Shown here: positions 23,724 to 32,062 of the stretch, one piece after another
Layout: the number at the start of each line of letters is the position of its first letter
Position numbering within the stretch: the first letter of the stretch is position 1
DNA from: an uncultured Prevotellaceae bacterium
GTDB taxonomy: Bacteria > Bacteroidota > Bacteroidia > Bacteroidales > Bacteroidaceae
Direction of reading: 5' to 3'
Assembly (NCBI GenBank): GCA_902800435.1
Contig: CADCEQ010000046.1
Location: forward strand, 1-32,151
Length of the DNA: 32,151 nt
Notes under the pieces: model-generated
Told to the model about the DNA's origin: nothing
Databases searched by the model: none
Seen by the model: the letters and a program-made list of their open reading frames with translations, nothing else
Position numbers and translations under genes: made by a program

Positions 23724-24992
23724 ATGAAGATTTTGTTATTAGGCAGCGGCGGCCGTGAGCACGCCCTGGCATGGAAGATTGCACAAAGCCCCAAGTGTGA
23801 GAAACTCTATATTGCCCCCGGCAACGCCGGCACGTCGGAGTGTGGCCAGAACGTGGCCATGAAGGCCGACGACTTCGAGGCCGTCAAGCAGTTCGTCGCC
23901 GACAACGGCATACAGATGGTGGTCGTCGGACCGGAAGACCCGCTGGTAAAGGGCATCTACGACAACCTGAAGGCCGACCCGAGGACGGCGAACGTACCCG
24001 TCATCGGTCCGTCGAAGGCCGGTGCCGTGCTCGAGGGCTCGAAGGACTTCGCCAAGGGCTTCATGCAGCGCCACAACATCCCCACCGCCCAGTACCAGAC
24101 TTTTGACGGCGAGCACCTTCTAGAGGGTCTAGAGTTTCTAGAATCTCTAGAACCCCCTTACGTACTGAAGGCCGACGGACTCTGCGCCGGCAAGGGCGTG
24201 CTCATCCTGCCCACGCTCGACGAAGCCAAGAAGGAACTGAAGGAGATGCTGGGCGGCATGTTCGGCAATGCCAGCAGCCGCGTCGTCATCGAGGAGTTCC
24301 TCAGCGGTATCGAGTGCTCCGTCTTCGTGCTTACCGACGGCCAGCACTATCAGATTCTGCCCGAGGCCAAGGACTACAAGCGCATCGGCGAGGGCGACAC
24401 CGGTCTGAACACCGGCGGCATGGGCAGCGTCTCGCCCGTACCCTTCGCCACAAAGGAGTGGATGCAGAAGGTCGAGGACCGCATCATCCGTCCCACCGTC
24501 GAAGGTCTGGCTGCCGAAGGCATTGACTACAAGGGCTTTATCTTCTTCGGACTCATCAACTGCGACGGTGAGCCGAAGGTCATCGAGTACAACTGCCGCA
24601 TGGGCGACCCCGAGACAGAGACCGTCATGCTGCGCCTGAAGACCGACATCGTCGACTTGTTCGAGGGCGTGGCCAACGGCAATCTCGACCAATATCAGGT
24701 TGAGTTCGACGAGCGTGCTGCCGTCTGCGTCATGCTGGTCAGCGGCGGTTATCCCGAGGCGTATAAGAAAGGCTACGAAATCACGGGCATCGACAAAGTT
24801 GAAGGCTCCATCGTCTTCCACGCCGGCACGGCGTTGAAGGACGGTCAGGTAGTTACCAACGGCGGCCGCGTCATCGCCGTGAGCAGCTATGGCAAGGATA
24901 AGGCCGAGGCCCTTCAGAAATCGTTCACCGAGGCTCAGAAGATTGAGTTCCAGGATCGCTACTTCCGCCGCGACATCGGCGCCGACCTGTAA
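23724..24992 (+). CDS. purD: Phosphoribosylamine--glycine ligase (GAR synthetase)
   Basis: A 422-residue ATP-grasp enzyme of de novo purine synthesis that joins glycine and 5-phosphoribosylamine to make GAR. N-domain [13 protein letters not shown] (residues 7-19), APGNAGT; ATP-grasp core [32 protein letters not shown] and [12 protein letters not shown] with Mg-binding Glu/Asn residues. Length and domains are complete. Residues about 131-144 are encoded by four exact-spaced CTAGA repeats that give the pattern (Leu-Glu-X)4 at 24120-24152, while length stays normal, so function should be unaffected. It lies 4 bases after the peptidase gene and is followed by a tandem array before the next gene. 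Confidence 0.96.
   Translation: MKILLLGSGGREHALAWKIAQSPKCEKLYIAPGNAGTSECGQNVAMKADDFEAVKQFVADNGIQMVVVGPEDPLVKGIYDNLKADPRTANVPVIGPSKAGAVLEGSKDFAKGFMQRHNIPTAQYQTFDGEHLLEGLEFLESLEPPYVLKADGLCAGKGVLILPTLDEAKKELKEMLGGMFGNASSRVVIEEFLSGIECSVFVLTDGQHYQILPEAKDYKRIGEGDTGLNTGGMGSVSPVPFATKEWMQKVEDRIIRPTVEGLAAEGIDYKGFIFFGLINCDGEPKVIEYNCRMGDPETETVMLRLKTDIVDLFEGVANGNLDQYQVEFDERAAVCVMLVSGGYPEAYKKGYEITGIDKVEGSIVFHAGTALKDGQVVTNGGRVIAVSSYGKDKAEALQKSFTEAQKIEFQDRYFRRDIGADL
24117..24152 (+). repeat. 9-bp in-frame tandem repeat (CTAGARNNT x4) inside purD
   Basis: CTAG occurs at 24120, 24129, 24138 and 24147, an exact 9-bp spacing, encoding [12 protein letters not shown]. CTA is an uncommon Leu codon in the surrounding genes, which use CTG, and CTAG is usually rare in bacterial DNA. 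Confidence 0.85.
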
Positions 24993-25048
24993 AGGTAAAA
25001 AGGTAAAAAGGTAAAAGGGTAAAAAAGTAAAAAGGTAAAAAAGGTAAA
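24989..25048 (+). repeat. Short tandem array, unit about GTAAAAAG, between purD and the next gene
   Basis: Eight imperfect copies of a 6-9 bp unit (GTAAAG, GTAAAAAG, GTAAAAGG, GTAAAAAA) start at the purD stop codon itself and run up to the base before the GTG start of the next gene. Confidence 0.85.
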
Positions 25049-26020
25049 GTGATCAAGCGCACACAGAACCGCGTGGCCGAGAGCCGTTTCATGCTGCCGG
25101 TGGTGGTGGCCTACGCCATCGCCGTCTGGCTGGCCAGCGGACTGCTCATACCCGCCATCCCCATCACCTCAGCCGAACTGCTGCGGGGCGCCTGGGTGCA
25201 GTTTGCGTGCTTCCTCATCTCGGCCTACCTCATGGTCGAGCTGAACAACAGCAACGCCCTCATCCGCATCTACAGCCGCTCCGTCTCCTGTTCCTTCATC
25301 GTGCTGGTGTGTGCGGGCTGCTTCCTGTTCAGCTCCCTCGGCGGCGCCATTGTCCAGTTGTGCATGGTCGCTGCCTTCATAGCCGCCTTCCACTGCTATC
25401 AGAACAAATCGTCAATGGGCTGGACCTACTACGCCTTCCTCTGCGTCGGACTGGCCAGCGCCGTCTTCGTCCAGATACTCTTCTACGTGCCGCTGCTCTG
25501 GGCGTTGATGTTCTTCCGGCTCACATCCCTCAGCTGGCGCACGTTCTTTGCCTCCATCGTCGGACTGCTGACGCCTTACTGGTTTGCCGTTCCCGTCATG
25601 TTCTATCAGGGCAGCATCGACCTGCTCTGGCAGCACTTCACCGCCCTGGCCGACTTCCAGATACCCTTCGACTACCGTCAGGTGACGGTCAACGAGCTGC
25701 TGCTCTTCGTCTTCGTCGTCGCCCTGGGCATCACGGGCACCATTCACTACTGGCGGCAGAAGTCGGCCGACAGCATCCGCATCCGCCTGCTCTTCGGCTG
25801 CTTCATCCAGATGTGGATGCTGACCATGGTCTTCATCGTGCTCCAGCCGCAGCACTACGACATGCTGATCCGCATACTCATCATCAACGTCTCGCCGCTC
25901 ATCGCCCACTTCCTGTCGCTCACCTATACGCGCATCACCAACATTGCCTTCTACGTTATTTGTTCCGTTGCCCTGCTGATGACACTCTTCAACCTATGGA
26001 TGCCATCATTGACTTTCTAA
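25049..26020 (+). CDS. Polytopic membrane protein of unknown function
   Basis: A 323-residue inner-membrane protein with about eight or nine hydrophobic segments, for example LPVVVAYAIAVWLASGLLIPAI, CFLFSSLGGAIVQLCMVAAFIAAF and LLLFVFVVALGITGTIHYW. No motif I can name. It starts with GTG immediately after a tandem array with no other start nearby upstream; an ATG at 25091 (MLPVVV) would remove the basic N-terminus (IKRTQNRVAESRF) that the positive-inside rule favours. The end overlaps the DedA-like gene by 25 bases, so the two are co-translated and may act together. Confidence 0.72.
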   Translation: MIKRTQNRVAESRFMLPVVVAYAIAVWLASGLLIPAIPITSAELLRGAWVQFACFLISAYLMVELNNSNALIRIYSRSVSCSFIVLVCAGCFLFSSLGGAIVQLCMVAAFIAAFHCYQNKSSMGWTYYAFLCVGLASAVFVQILFYVPLLWALMFFRLTSLSWRTFFASIVGLLTPYWFAVPVMFYQGSIDLLWQHFTALADFQIPFDYRQVTVNELLLFVFVVALGITGTIHYWRQKSADSIRIRLLFGCFIQMWMLTMVFIVLQPQHYDMLIRILIINVSPLIAHFLSLTYTRITNIAFYVICSVALLMTLFNLWMPSLTF

Positions 26021-26448
26021 TCGGCTACGGCTACTGGGGCATGCTGGTGGCCTCCTTCCTGGCAGGCAGCGTATTTCCTTTCTCGAGCGAGCTCGTCATG
26101 ACCGCACTCATGGCCACCGGACTCGACCCGTGGCAGCTGGCCCTCTACGGCACCGTCGGCAACGTCCTCGGCTCCGGGCTGAACTACTGCGTGGGCCGTC
26201 TGGGCAAGGTAGAGTGGTTCGAGCGCTACCTCCACGTCAGTCCCAAGGACATGGAGCGAGCCGAGCGGTTTATGGCGGGGCGCGGTGCGTGGATGGGCTT
26301 TTTCGCCTTCCTGCCCATCCTCGGCTCGGCCATCACCATCCTGCTGGGACTGATGCGTGCCAACGTCCTCATCACTTTTATCGCCATCACGCTGGGCAAG
26401 ATATTCCGTTATATTATCTTAATTTACGGTGTGGGATTATTTATATAA
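25996..26448 (+). CDS. DedA/YqaA-family membrane protein
   Basis: A 150-residue inner-membrane protein with the SNARE-associated/DedA-type fold: IGYGYWGMLVASFLAGSVFPFSSELVMTALMATG at the N-terminus (re-entrant loop with Pro/Glu), GNVLGSGLNYCVGRLG and FLPILGSAITILLGLMRANV near residues 105-125. YqaA-type members are short versions of DedA. Suggested roles in the wider family include lipid-carrier recycling or envelope homeostasis; the role here is unknown. The longest open frame starts much earlier but overlaps the neighbouring gene in another frame; ATG 25996 gives the natural N-terminus. Confidence 0.82.
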   Translation: MDAIIDFLIGYGYWGMLVASFLAGSVFPFSSELVMTALMATGLDPWQLALYGTVGNVLGSGLNYCVGRLGKVEWFERYLHVSPKDMERAERFMAGRGAWMGFFAFLPILGSAITILLGLMRANVLITFIAITLGKIFRYIILIYGVGLFI

Positions 26449-26461
26449 GCAAATTTATTCG

Positions 26462-26469
26462 TAACTTTG
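26462..26469 (+). promoter_or_regulatory. Promoter -7 box for the DUF2723 gene
   Basis: TAACTTTG followed by C, 31 bases before the ATG at 26501, in an AT-rich gap of 52 bases. It suggests a new transcription unit rather than read-through from the DedA-like gene. Confidence 0.65.
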
Positions 26470-26500
26470 CAAGCTAAATAAACCACAAAGACAAAGAAGA

Positions 26501-29500
26501 ATGAAACAATTCAGGATCGTGGACAACGTCTGCGGCTGGCTCGCCTTCCTGGTGGCCGCTTTCGTCTATTGCTCCACCATTGAGCCGACAGCCTCGTTCT
26601 GGGACTGCCCCGAGTTTATCACCACTGGTTATCGTCTGGAAGTAGGACACCCCCCCGGGGCACCGTTCTTCATGCTTACTGCCAACCTGTTCTCGCAGTT
26701 TGCCAGCGACCCGTCGCAGGTGGCCTACTGGGTCAATATCATGAGCGCGCTGCTCTCGGCCACGTGTATCCTGTTCCTCTTCTGGAGCATCACGCACCTG
26801 ACGCGGCGCCTGCTGATTGACCGCTGGGACGAGCTGACCACCGCCAAGCTCGTAGCCATCGAGGCCGCCGGCATGGTGGGCGCACTCATCTATACGTTCA
26901 GCGACACGTTCTGGTTCTCGGCCGTCGAGGGCGAGGTCTATGCCTATTCGTCGGCCTTCACCGCCGTCGTCTTCTGGCTCATCCTGAAGTGGGAGGACCA
27001 CGCCGACGAGCCTCACAGCGACCGCTGGCTGGTGCTCATCATGTATATGACCGGCCTCAGCATCGGCGTCCACCTGCTGAACCTGCTCTGTCTGCCCGCC
27101 ATCGTACTGGTGTGGTACTACAAGCGCTTCCCCAATGCCAACGCCAAGGGCTCGCTCATAGCACTGCTGGTGTCGTTTGCCCTCGTGGCCGCCGTGCTCT
27201 ACGGCGTCGTGCCGGGCATCATCACCGTCGGCGGCTGGTTCGAGCTGTTCTTCGTCAACACCCTCGGCATGTCGTTCAACACGGGCCTCTACGTCTATAT
27301 TCTCTGCCTCGCAGCCGCCACCATCTGGGCCATCTGGGAGACGCAAAATGCTACCGAGGGCAACTGGCGCCGCCAGAACATTGCCTTCATGCTGGCCGTA
27401 GGCCTGCTCGGCATACCGTTCTACGGCTACGGCTGGTCGGCCTTCATCATCGGCATCATCGTGCTGGCCGTGCTGTGGTTCGTGCTCAACCGCCGCTACC
27501 TGCCCAAGGGTGAGACCAAGCGTGTGGCTCTCGTCACGCCCCGCCTGAAGAACACCGCTCTGCTCTGCATGCTCATGCTGATGATTGGCTACGCCACGTA
27601 TGCCGTCATCGTCATTCGCTCCGACGCCAACCCGCCGATGGACCAGAACTCGCCCGAGGACATCTTCACCCTTGGCGACTACCTCGGCCGCGACCAGTAC
27701 GGCCAGCGCCCGCTGTTCTACGGACAGGCCTACACGTCGCAGGTGAAGCTCGAGGCCGACGGCCGCTACTGCCGCCCCGTCATGTCGACCGGCAAGCCCG
27801 TCTGGCAGCGCAAGGAGAAGGCCTCTGCCGACGAGAAGGACTCTTACTTCATCGTCCGCACCAAGGATGAATACAAGTACGCTCAGAATATGCTGTTCCC
27901 GCGCATGTACGATGCCGGCCATGCCCAGGACTACGAGTCGTGGATGGGCGGCGTCAGCGGCTCCGAGGTGCCCTACGACCGCTGCGGCGAGAACATGATG
28001 GTCAAGATGCCGTCGCAGTGGGAGAACCTGCGCTTCTTCCTCAGCTACCAGTGCAACTGGATGTACTGGCGCTACTTCATGTGGAACTTCGCCGGTCGCC
28101 AGAACGACATCCAGGGCCACGGCGAGCTGGAGCACGGCAACTGGCTCTCGGGCATTCCCTTCATCGACAACGCCCGCCTGGGCGACCAGTCGCTGCTGCC
28201 CGACGAGCTCCGCCAGAACAAGGGCCACAACGTGTTCTACTGCCTGCCGCTGCTGCTCGGCCTCATCGGCCTGCTCTGGCAGTCGCTGCGCAAGGGCCAG
28301 AAGGGCATCAAGCAGTTCTGGGTGGTCTTCTTCCTGTTCTTCATGACCGGCCTTGCCATCGTCTTCTACCTCAACCAGACGCCCGTCCAGCCGCGTGAGC
28401 GCGACTACGCCTACGCCGGCTCGTTCTATGCCTTCGCCATCTGGTGCGGCATGGGCATCGCCGCCATCTACGACCTGCTGGCAAAGAAGCTCAAGAAGGA
28501 CTATGTAGGGCTGGCTGCCGTAGTAGGCCTGGTGGGCCTGCTGGTTCCCATCCAGATGGCCTCGCAGACGTGGGACGACCACGACCGCTCAGGCCGCTAC
28601 ACCTGCCGCGACTTCGGCCAGAACTACCTCATGACGCTCCAGCAGGAGGGCAACCCCATCATCTTCACCAACGGCGACAACGACACCTTCCCGCTCTGGT
28701 ACAACCAGGACACCGAGGGCGTGCGCACCGACGCCCGCGTCTGCAACCTCAGCTACCTGCAGACCGACTGGTACATCGACCAGATGAAGCGCCCAGCCTA
28801 CGACTCGCCCAGCGTGCCCATCTCGTGGCAGCGCATCGAGTACTGCGCCGGCACCAATGAGTACGTCCAGGTCGACCCCAGCCTGAAGCAGGAGGTGCTC
28901 CAGCTCTATGCCGACCAGCCCGAGGAGGCCCGCAAGCAGTTCGGCGACGAGCCCTTCGAGCTGAAGAACATCCTGAAGTACTGGGTGCGCTCGACCAACA
29001 ACGACTTCCACGTCATACCCACCGACACCCTCTACATGACCATCGACAAGGAGGCCGTGCGCCGCTCGGGCATGATGATTCAGGACTCGATACCCGACCG
29101 CATGGTCATCTCGCTCAAGGGCAAGGGAGCCCTCTACAAGGGCGACCTCATGATGCTCGAGATGATTGACCAGTGCAACTGGACGCGACCCATCTACGTG
29201 GCCACCACCGTCGGCTCGGAGAACTACATGAACCTCGGCGACAACTTCATACAGGAGGGACTTGCCAACCGCATCACGCCGTTCACCACCAAGGACACCG
29301 GCCTGAAGAACTTCGACACCGCGAAGACCTTCGACAACGTCACCAAGCGCTTCAAGTTCGGCAACGTCGGCCAGCCCGGCATCTATCTCGACGAGACCGT
29401 CACGCGCATGTGCTACACCCACCGCCGGCTGCTCGCCCAGCTTGCCCTCCACTTAGCCGACGAGGGCGAGGACGAGAAGGCAGCACAGGTCCTGGCACTG

Positions 29501-29842
29501 TCGGAGAAGGAGATACCCACCTACAACGTGCCCGCCGACTTTGCCAGCGGCTCGCTCGACATGGCCCGCACCTACGTTGCCCTCGGCCAGAACGACAAGG
29601 CCAAGGCCTACGTTGACGAGCTGTGGAAGAAGTCGAGCCAGTACATGCAGTGGTTCTGCTCGCTCGACGGACAGCGCTTCGCCAGCTACCAGCGCGACTG
29701 CCAGATGCACCTCTACATCATGCAGATGCTCGCGCAGATTGCCGACGACATCGACGAGAAGACCGGCGAGCAATACGCCAAGAAGCTCGAAGACGCCTTC
29801 CGCGCTTTCCAGGCCAAGGGCGGCAACCTCGGCTTCGAATAA
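26501..29842 (+). CDS. DUF2723 / GT117-type membrane glycosyltransferase-like protein
   Basis: A 1113-residue polytopic protein. The N-terminal half has about a dozen membrane segments and the DUF2723 hallmark SFWDCPEF (about residues 32-39), with an acidic Asp-Cys-Pro-Glu motif close to the first loop, plus EVGHPPGAPFF. The C-terminal half (from about 720) is soluble, with an all-alpha repeat-like end (DEGEDEKAAQVLALSEKE, YVALGQNDKAKAYVDELW) that resembles TPR. Human TMEM260 is the eukaryotic relative, an O-mannosyltransferase; in Bacteroidetes the family is common and its acceptor is unknown. It is the likely partner of the next gene (polysaccharide deacetylase) in envelope glycan work. Confidence 0.86.
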   Translation: MKQFRIVDNVCGWLAFLVAAFVYCSTIEPTASFWDCPEFITTGYRLEVGHPPGAPFFMLTANLFSQFASDPSQVAYWVNIMSALLSATCILFLFWSITHLTRRLLIDRWDELTTAKLVAIEAAGMVGALIYTFSDTFWFSAVEGEVYAYSSAFTAVVFWLILKWEDHADEPHSDRWLVLIMYMTGLSIGVHLLNLLCLPAIVLVWYYKRFPNANAKGSLIALLVSFALVAAVLYGVVPGIITVGGWFELFFVNTLGMSFNTGLYVYILCLAAATIWAIWETQNATEGNWRRQNIAFMLAVGLLGIPFYGYGWSAFIIGIIVLAVLWFVLNRRYLPKGETKRVALVTPRLKNTALLCMLMLMIGYATYAVIVIRSDANPPMDQNSPEDIFTLGDYLGRDQYGQRPLFYGQAYTSQVKLEADGRYCRPVMSTGKPVWQRKEKASADEKDSYFIVRTKDEYKYAQNMLFPRMYDAGHAQDYESWMGGVSGSEVPYDRCGENMMVKMPSQWENLRFFLSYQCNWMYWRYFMWNFAGRQNDIQGHGELEHGNWLSGIPFIDNARLGDQSLLPDELRQNKGHNVFYCLPLLLGLIGLLWQSLRKGQKGIKQFWVVFFLFFMTGLAIVFYLNQTPVQPRERDYAYAGSFYAFAIWCGMGIAAIYDLLAKKLKKDYVGLAAVVGLVGLLVPIQMASQTWDDHDRSGRYTCRDFGQNYLMTLQQEGNPIIFTNGDNDTFPLWYNQDTEGVRTDARVCNLSYLQTDWYIDQMKRPAYDSPSVPISWQRIEYCAGTNEYVQVDPSLKQEVLQLYADQPEEARKQFGDEPFELKNILKYWVRSTNNDFHVIPTDTLYMTIDKEAVRRSGMMIQDSIPDRMVISLKGKGALYKGDLMMLEMIDQCNWTRPIYVATTVGSENYMNLGDNFIQEGLANRITPFTTKDTGLKNFDTAKTFDNVTKRFKFGNVGQPGIYLDETVTRMCYTHRRLLAQLALHLADEGEDEKAAQVLALSEKEIPTYNVPADFASGSLDMARTYVALGQNDKAKAYVDELWKKSSQYMQWFCSLDGQRFASYQRDCQMHLYIMQMLAQIADDIDEKTGEQYAKKLEDAFRAFQAKGGNLGFE

Positions 29843-29905
29843 TCGAATAATCGAAAATCGAAAATCCGTAAATCGAAAATCGAAAATCCGTAAATCGTAA
29901 ATAGA
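29837..29905 (+). repeat. Short tandem array with two perfect 22-bp copies, between DUF2723 and deacetylase genes
   Basis: The array begins within the last codons and stop of the DUF2723 gene (TTCGAATAA) and continues to five bases before the GTG of the next gene. The basic unit is about AAATCGA; at higher order two identical 22-mers lie in tandem (29849-29870 and 29871-29892), each composed of two AATCGAA units and an AATCCGTA. Confidence 0.88.
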
Positions 29906-29909
29906 ATAG

Positions 29910-30521
29910 GTGTTTATTGAGCAGCCCGCCATATACCTCCGCTGGCTCTACCCACGGGCACTCTGGAGAATGAACCGTCACGAACGGTCAGTCTATCTGA
30001 CCTTCGATGACGGTCCAATCCCGGAGGCTACGCCATTCATTCTCGACACACTGCGCCAGCACGGCATCCACGCCACATTCTTCATGGTCGGCGACAACGT
30101 GCGCAAGTACCCCGAACTCTACCAGCGCATCATCGACGAGGGCCACCAGATAGGCAATCACACCCACAACCACATCAGCGGTTTCCGACACTCACTACAC
30201 GAATATAGCTACAACGTCGAGAAGGCCAACGCCTACATCCACGCCCACCTCTTCCGCCCGCCTCATGGCTGGATGCGCATTGCCCAGTATGCCCTGCTCA
30301 GCCGCAAGTTCAAGGTCGTCATGTGGGACGTCGTCACACGCGACTACTCCAAGTGGCTCACCGCCGACGAAGTATTCGACAACGTCCGCCGCTACACCCG
30401 TCCGGGCAGCATCATCACCTTCCACGACTCCCTGAAGTCCATCGACAAGCTGCACACAGCCCTCCCCCTCAGCATCGAGTGGCTCAAGCTCCAGGGCTAC
30501 AGCTTCAAGGTGTTTGAATAA
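29910..30521 (+). CDS. Polysaccharide deacetylase family protein (NodB homology)
   Basis: A 203-residue CE4-family enzyme that would remove N-acetyl (or O-acetyl) groups from a glycan such as peptidoglycan or chitooligosaccharide, with a divalent metal. Motif 1 TFDDG (31-35; Asp33 catalytic, Asp34 metal), motif 2 HTHNH (84-88; His84 and His88 metal ligands), motif 3 FRPPHG, then a late strand IITFHDS. No obvious signal peptide; the N-terminus is hydrophobic with basic residues (FIEQPAIYLRWLYP) and may be a membrane association. Starts with GTG at 29910, right after the tandem array; an in-frame ATG at codon 21 (29970) would cut close to the TFDDG motif. Likely co-transcribed with DUF2723. Confidence 0.88.
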   Translation: MFIEQPAIYLRWLYPRALWRMNRHERSVYLTFDDGPIPEATPFILDTLRQHGIHATFFMVGDNVRKYPELYQRIIDEGHQIGNHTHNHISGFRHSLHEYSYNVEKANAYIHAHLFRPPHGWMRIAQYALLSRKFKVVMWDVVTRDYSKWLTADEVFDNVRRYTRPGSIITFHDSLKSIDKLHTALPLSIEWLKLQGYSFKVFE

Positions 30522-30534
30522 ACCATCAACTACA

Positions 30535-31755
30535 ATGAAAACAACAATTTTACGAGCCACGCTGGCAATAATGCTGTGTACTATCGCCGTCAGGGGGTGG
30601 GCACAGGATGAGTATATTATCAACGAGAACTTTTCTGGACTCACAAATGGTGAATTAGTGAGCAATAATATTCCTGAAAGCTTACAAGGATGGCAATTTT
30701 CCGAATTTTGTAAAGGCTCCCTTATTAAAGGCAATATAAACAACATAGCTTTAAAGATTGAAGGATCCTCAACTACGAAACCTTACTATAAAGGCTATGC
30801 CATCACTAAACCACTTCTCTTCGAAGGTGACGTTTTTCTGTCTTTTATACACGCAAAAACGAATAAAAACGATGCAAATGTTATGATGAGTCTTGTTATA
30901 ATGAATGGAGGTACATTTGCAGATGACAATTTGGAAAGTAAAACTTTAAATGTTACCAAACATATAGGTGATGATACAGCAACGGCTGAAAGCTTCACAA
31001 TTGTAAATGTCACTAACGATACTAAAATTAAATTTGAGACACCAGAAAAGAAGTTTTTTGCTATCGATGACGTAATAGTCACGAAAATTCCTTTTATCAG
31101 CATATCTGAAACCTCTTCCAACACAAACATTACCCAAAACGCCACAAAAACCGTAACCGTAAACACAGTCCGCACCCTCACCGGCGGCATCTGGAACACG
31201 CTCTGCCTGCCGTTCGACGTAACGATGAGCAACTTAGAGCAGGCTTTGGGGACAGGGCAGGACGTACAGTTGCGGACGTTCACGGGATATGCCGACAACG
31301 TGATGGCGTTCACGCCGGCGGACGAAATCTCTGCGGGCACGCCCTTCCTTATCAAACTGAACACGACGGTCGAGAACCCGACGTTCCACGCCGTGACCAT
31401 CAGCAACGCCCCAGCCGCTACCGTTACCTTTGATGACGTCAGCTTCATAGGCACATACAGTCCGGTAGACCTCAAAACCGACGGCACGGAACTCTTCATC
31501 ACCAAGAACAACACGCTGTCAGTTCCAGCCGCAACGACAAACACGATGAACGGCATGCGCGCCTACATCAGGGTGCCCGGCACTTTCAACCCCTCAGCCG
31601 CCCGACTGGCCATCGACGAGCCTACCGCCATTCCGGCCATGAACGCCGACAGGCCAGGCCGCTCAGCCGCCATCTACGACCTCAGCGGCCGCCAAGTAGC
31701 GCATCCCCGCTGCGGCCTCTACATCGTCGACAACCGGCTGACGTTCATCAAATAG
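30535..31755 (+). CDS. Secreted Bacteroidales surface protein, mosaic
   Basis: A 406-residue protein with a signal peptide (about 1-23, ending GWAQ). Residues about 24-190 form a beta-rich, jelly-roll-like domain (IINENFSGLTNGELVSNNI; FAIDDVIVTKI) of a kind found in choice-of-anchor proteins. Residues about 205-375 are a domain often repeated in Prevotella surface proteins (GGIWNTLCLPFDV, SAGTPFLIKL, MRAYIRVPG). The end, AAIYDLSGRQVAHPRCGLYIVDNRLTFIK in outline, resembles a C-terminal sorting-type signal. The first half is much more AT-rich than the second, with the change near 31100-31140, a mosaic or transferred N-terminal domain. Start ATG 30535 gives a proper signal peptide, 13 bases after the deacetylase stop. 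Function unknown. Confidence 0.75.
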   Translation: MKTTILRATLAIMLCTIAVRGWAQDEYIINENFSGLTNGELVSNNIPESLQGWQFSEFCKGSLIKGNINNIALKIEGSSTTKPYYKGYAITKPLLFEGDVFLSFIHAKTNKNDANVMMSLVIMNGGTFADDNLESKTLNVTKHIGDDTATAESFTIVNVTNDTKIKFETPEKKFFAIDDVIVTKIPFISISETSSNTNITQNATKTVTVNTVRTLTGGIWNTLCLPFDVTMSNLEQALGTGQDVQLRTFTGYADNVMAFTPADEISAGTPFLIKLNTTVENPTFHAVTISNAPAATVTFDDVSFIGTYSPVDLKTDGTELFITKNNTLSVPAATTNTMNGMRAYIRVPGTFNPSAARLAIDEPTAIPAMNADRPGRSAAIYDLSGRQVAHPRCGLYIVDNRLTFIK

Positions 31756-31774
31756 CGCGCTGGGGTTTGATGAC

Positions 31775-32044
31775 TTACTCCGTCAGCATCTCAATCAGCA
31801 GCGTCAGGTCCTGAATGTCGACCGCGCCGTCGCCGTTCAGGTTGGCCGACTCGAGGGAGAACGGCTGCGGGTCGAGGCCGAGGATGTAGTCGCGCAGGCA
31901 GTCGACGTCCTGAGCGTTCACCTCGCCGTTGCCGTTGGCGTCACCGGGAACTGTCAGGGAATGCGATGCTGTAGGCTGCCTCGAGGGCTCCAGCATGCGC
32001 CAGAGCTGCACGAAGCATTCTTGGTTGTTAGCGATTGTAATCAT
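31775..32044 (-). CDS. Orphan dockerin-like small protein
   Basis: An 89-residue protein with two type I dockerin-like Ca2+-binding repeats: GDANGNGEVNAQDVDCLRDY (about 34-53) and NLNGDGAVDIQDLTLLIEML (about 68-87). Dockerins are normally C-terminal appendages of larger secreted enzymes; here about 33 residues precede the module with no signal peptide or catalytic domain (MITIANNQECFVQLWRMLEPSRQ). It may be a remnant of a longer gene, or a small protein that docks to a partner. The upstream gap holds a tandem array that starts 3 bases after the neighbouring gene's stop, so it seems co-transcribed with that gene. It converges on the mosaic gene with a gap of 19 bases. Confidence 0.6.
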   Translation of the reverse strand: MITIANNQECFVQLWRMLEPSRQPTASHSLTVPGDANGNGEVNAQDVDCLRDYILGLDPQPFSLESANLNGDGAVDIQDLTLLIEMLTE

Positions 32045-32062
32045 AGTTTTTTTCAGAAATCG

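Noticed and set aside
26474..28582. A 702-codon open frame on the minus strand
   Set aside because: It lies wholly antisense to the DUF2723 gene, has His/Gly/Val/Glu-rich low-quality composition caused by GC-rich third positions, and no promoter or recognisable domain.
29837..29905. CRISPR-like repeat
   Set aside because: The 22-bp copies are directly adjacent with no spacers and are made of shorter units; no cas genes are present.
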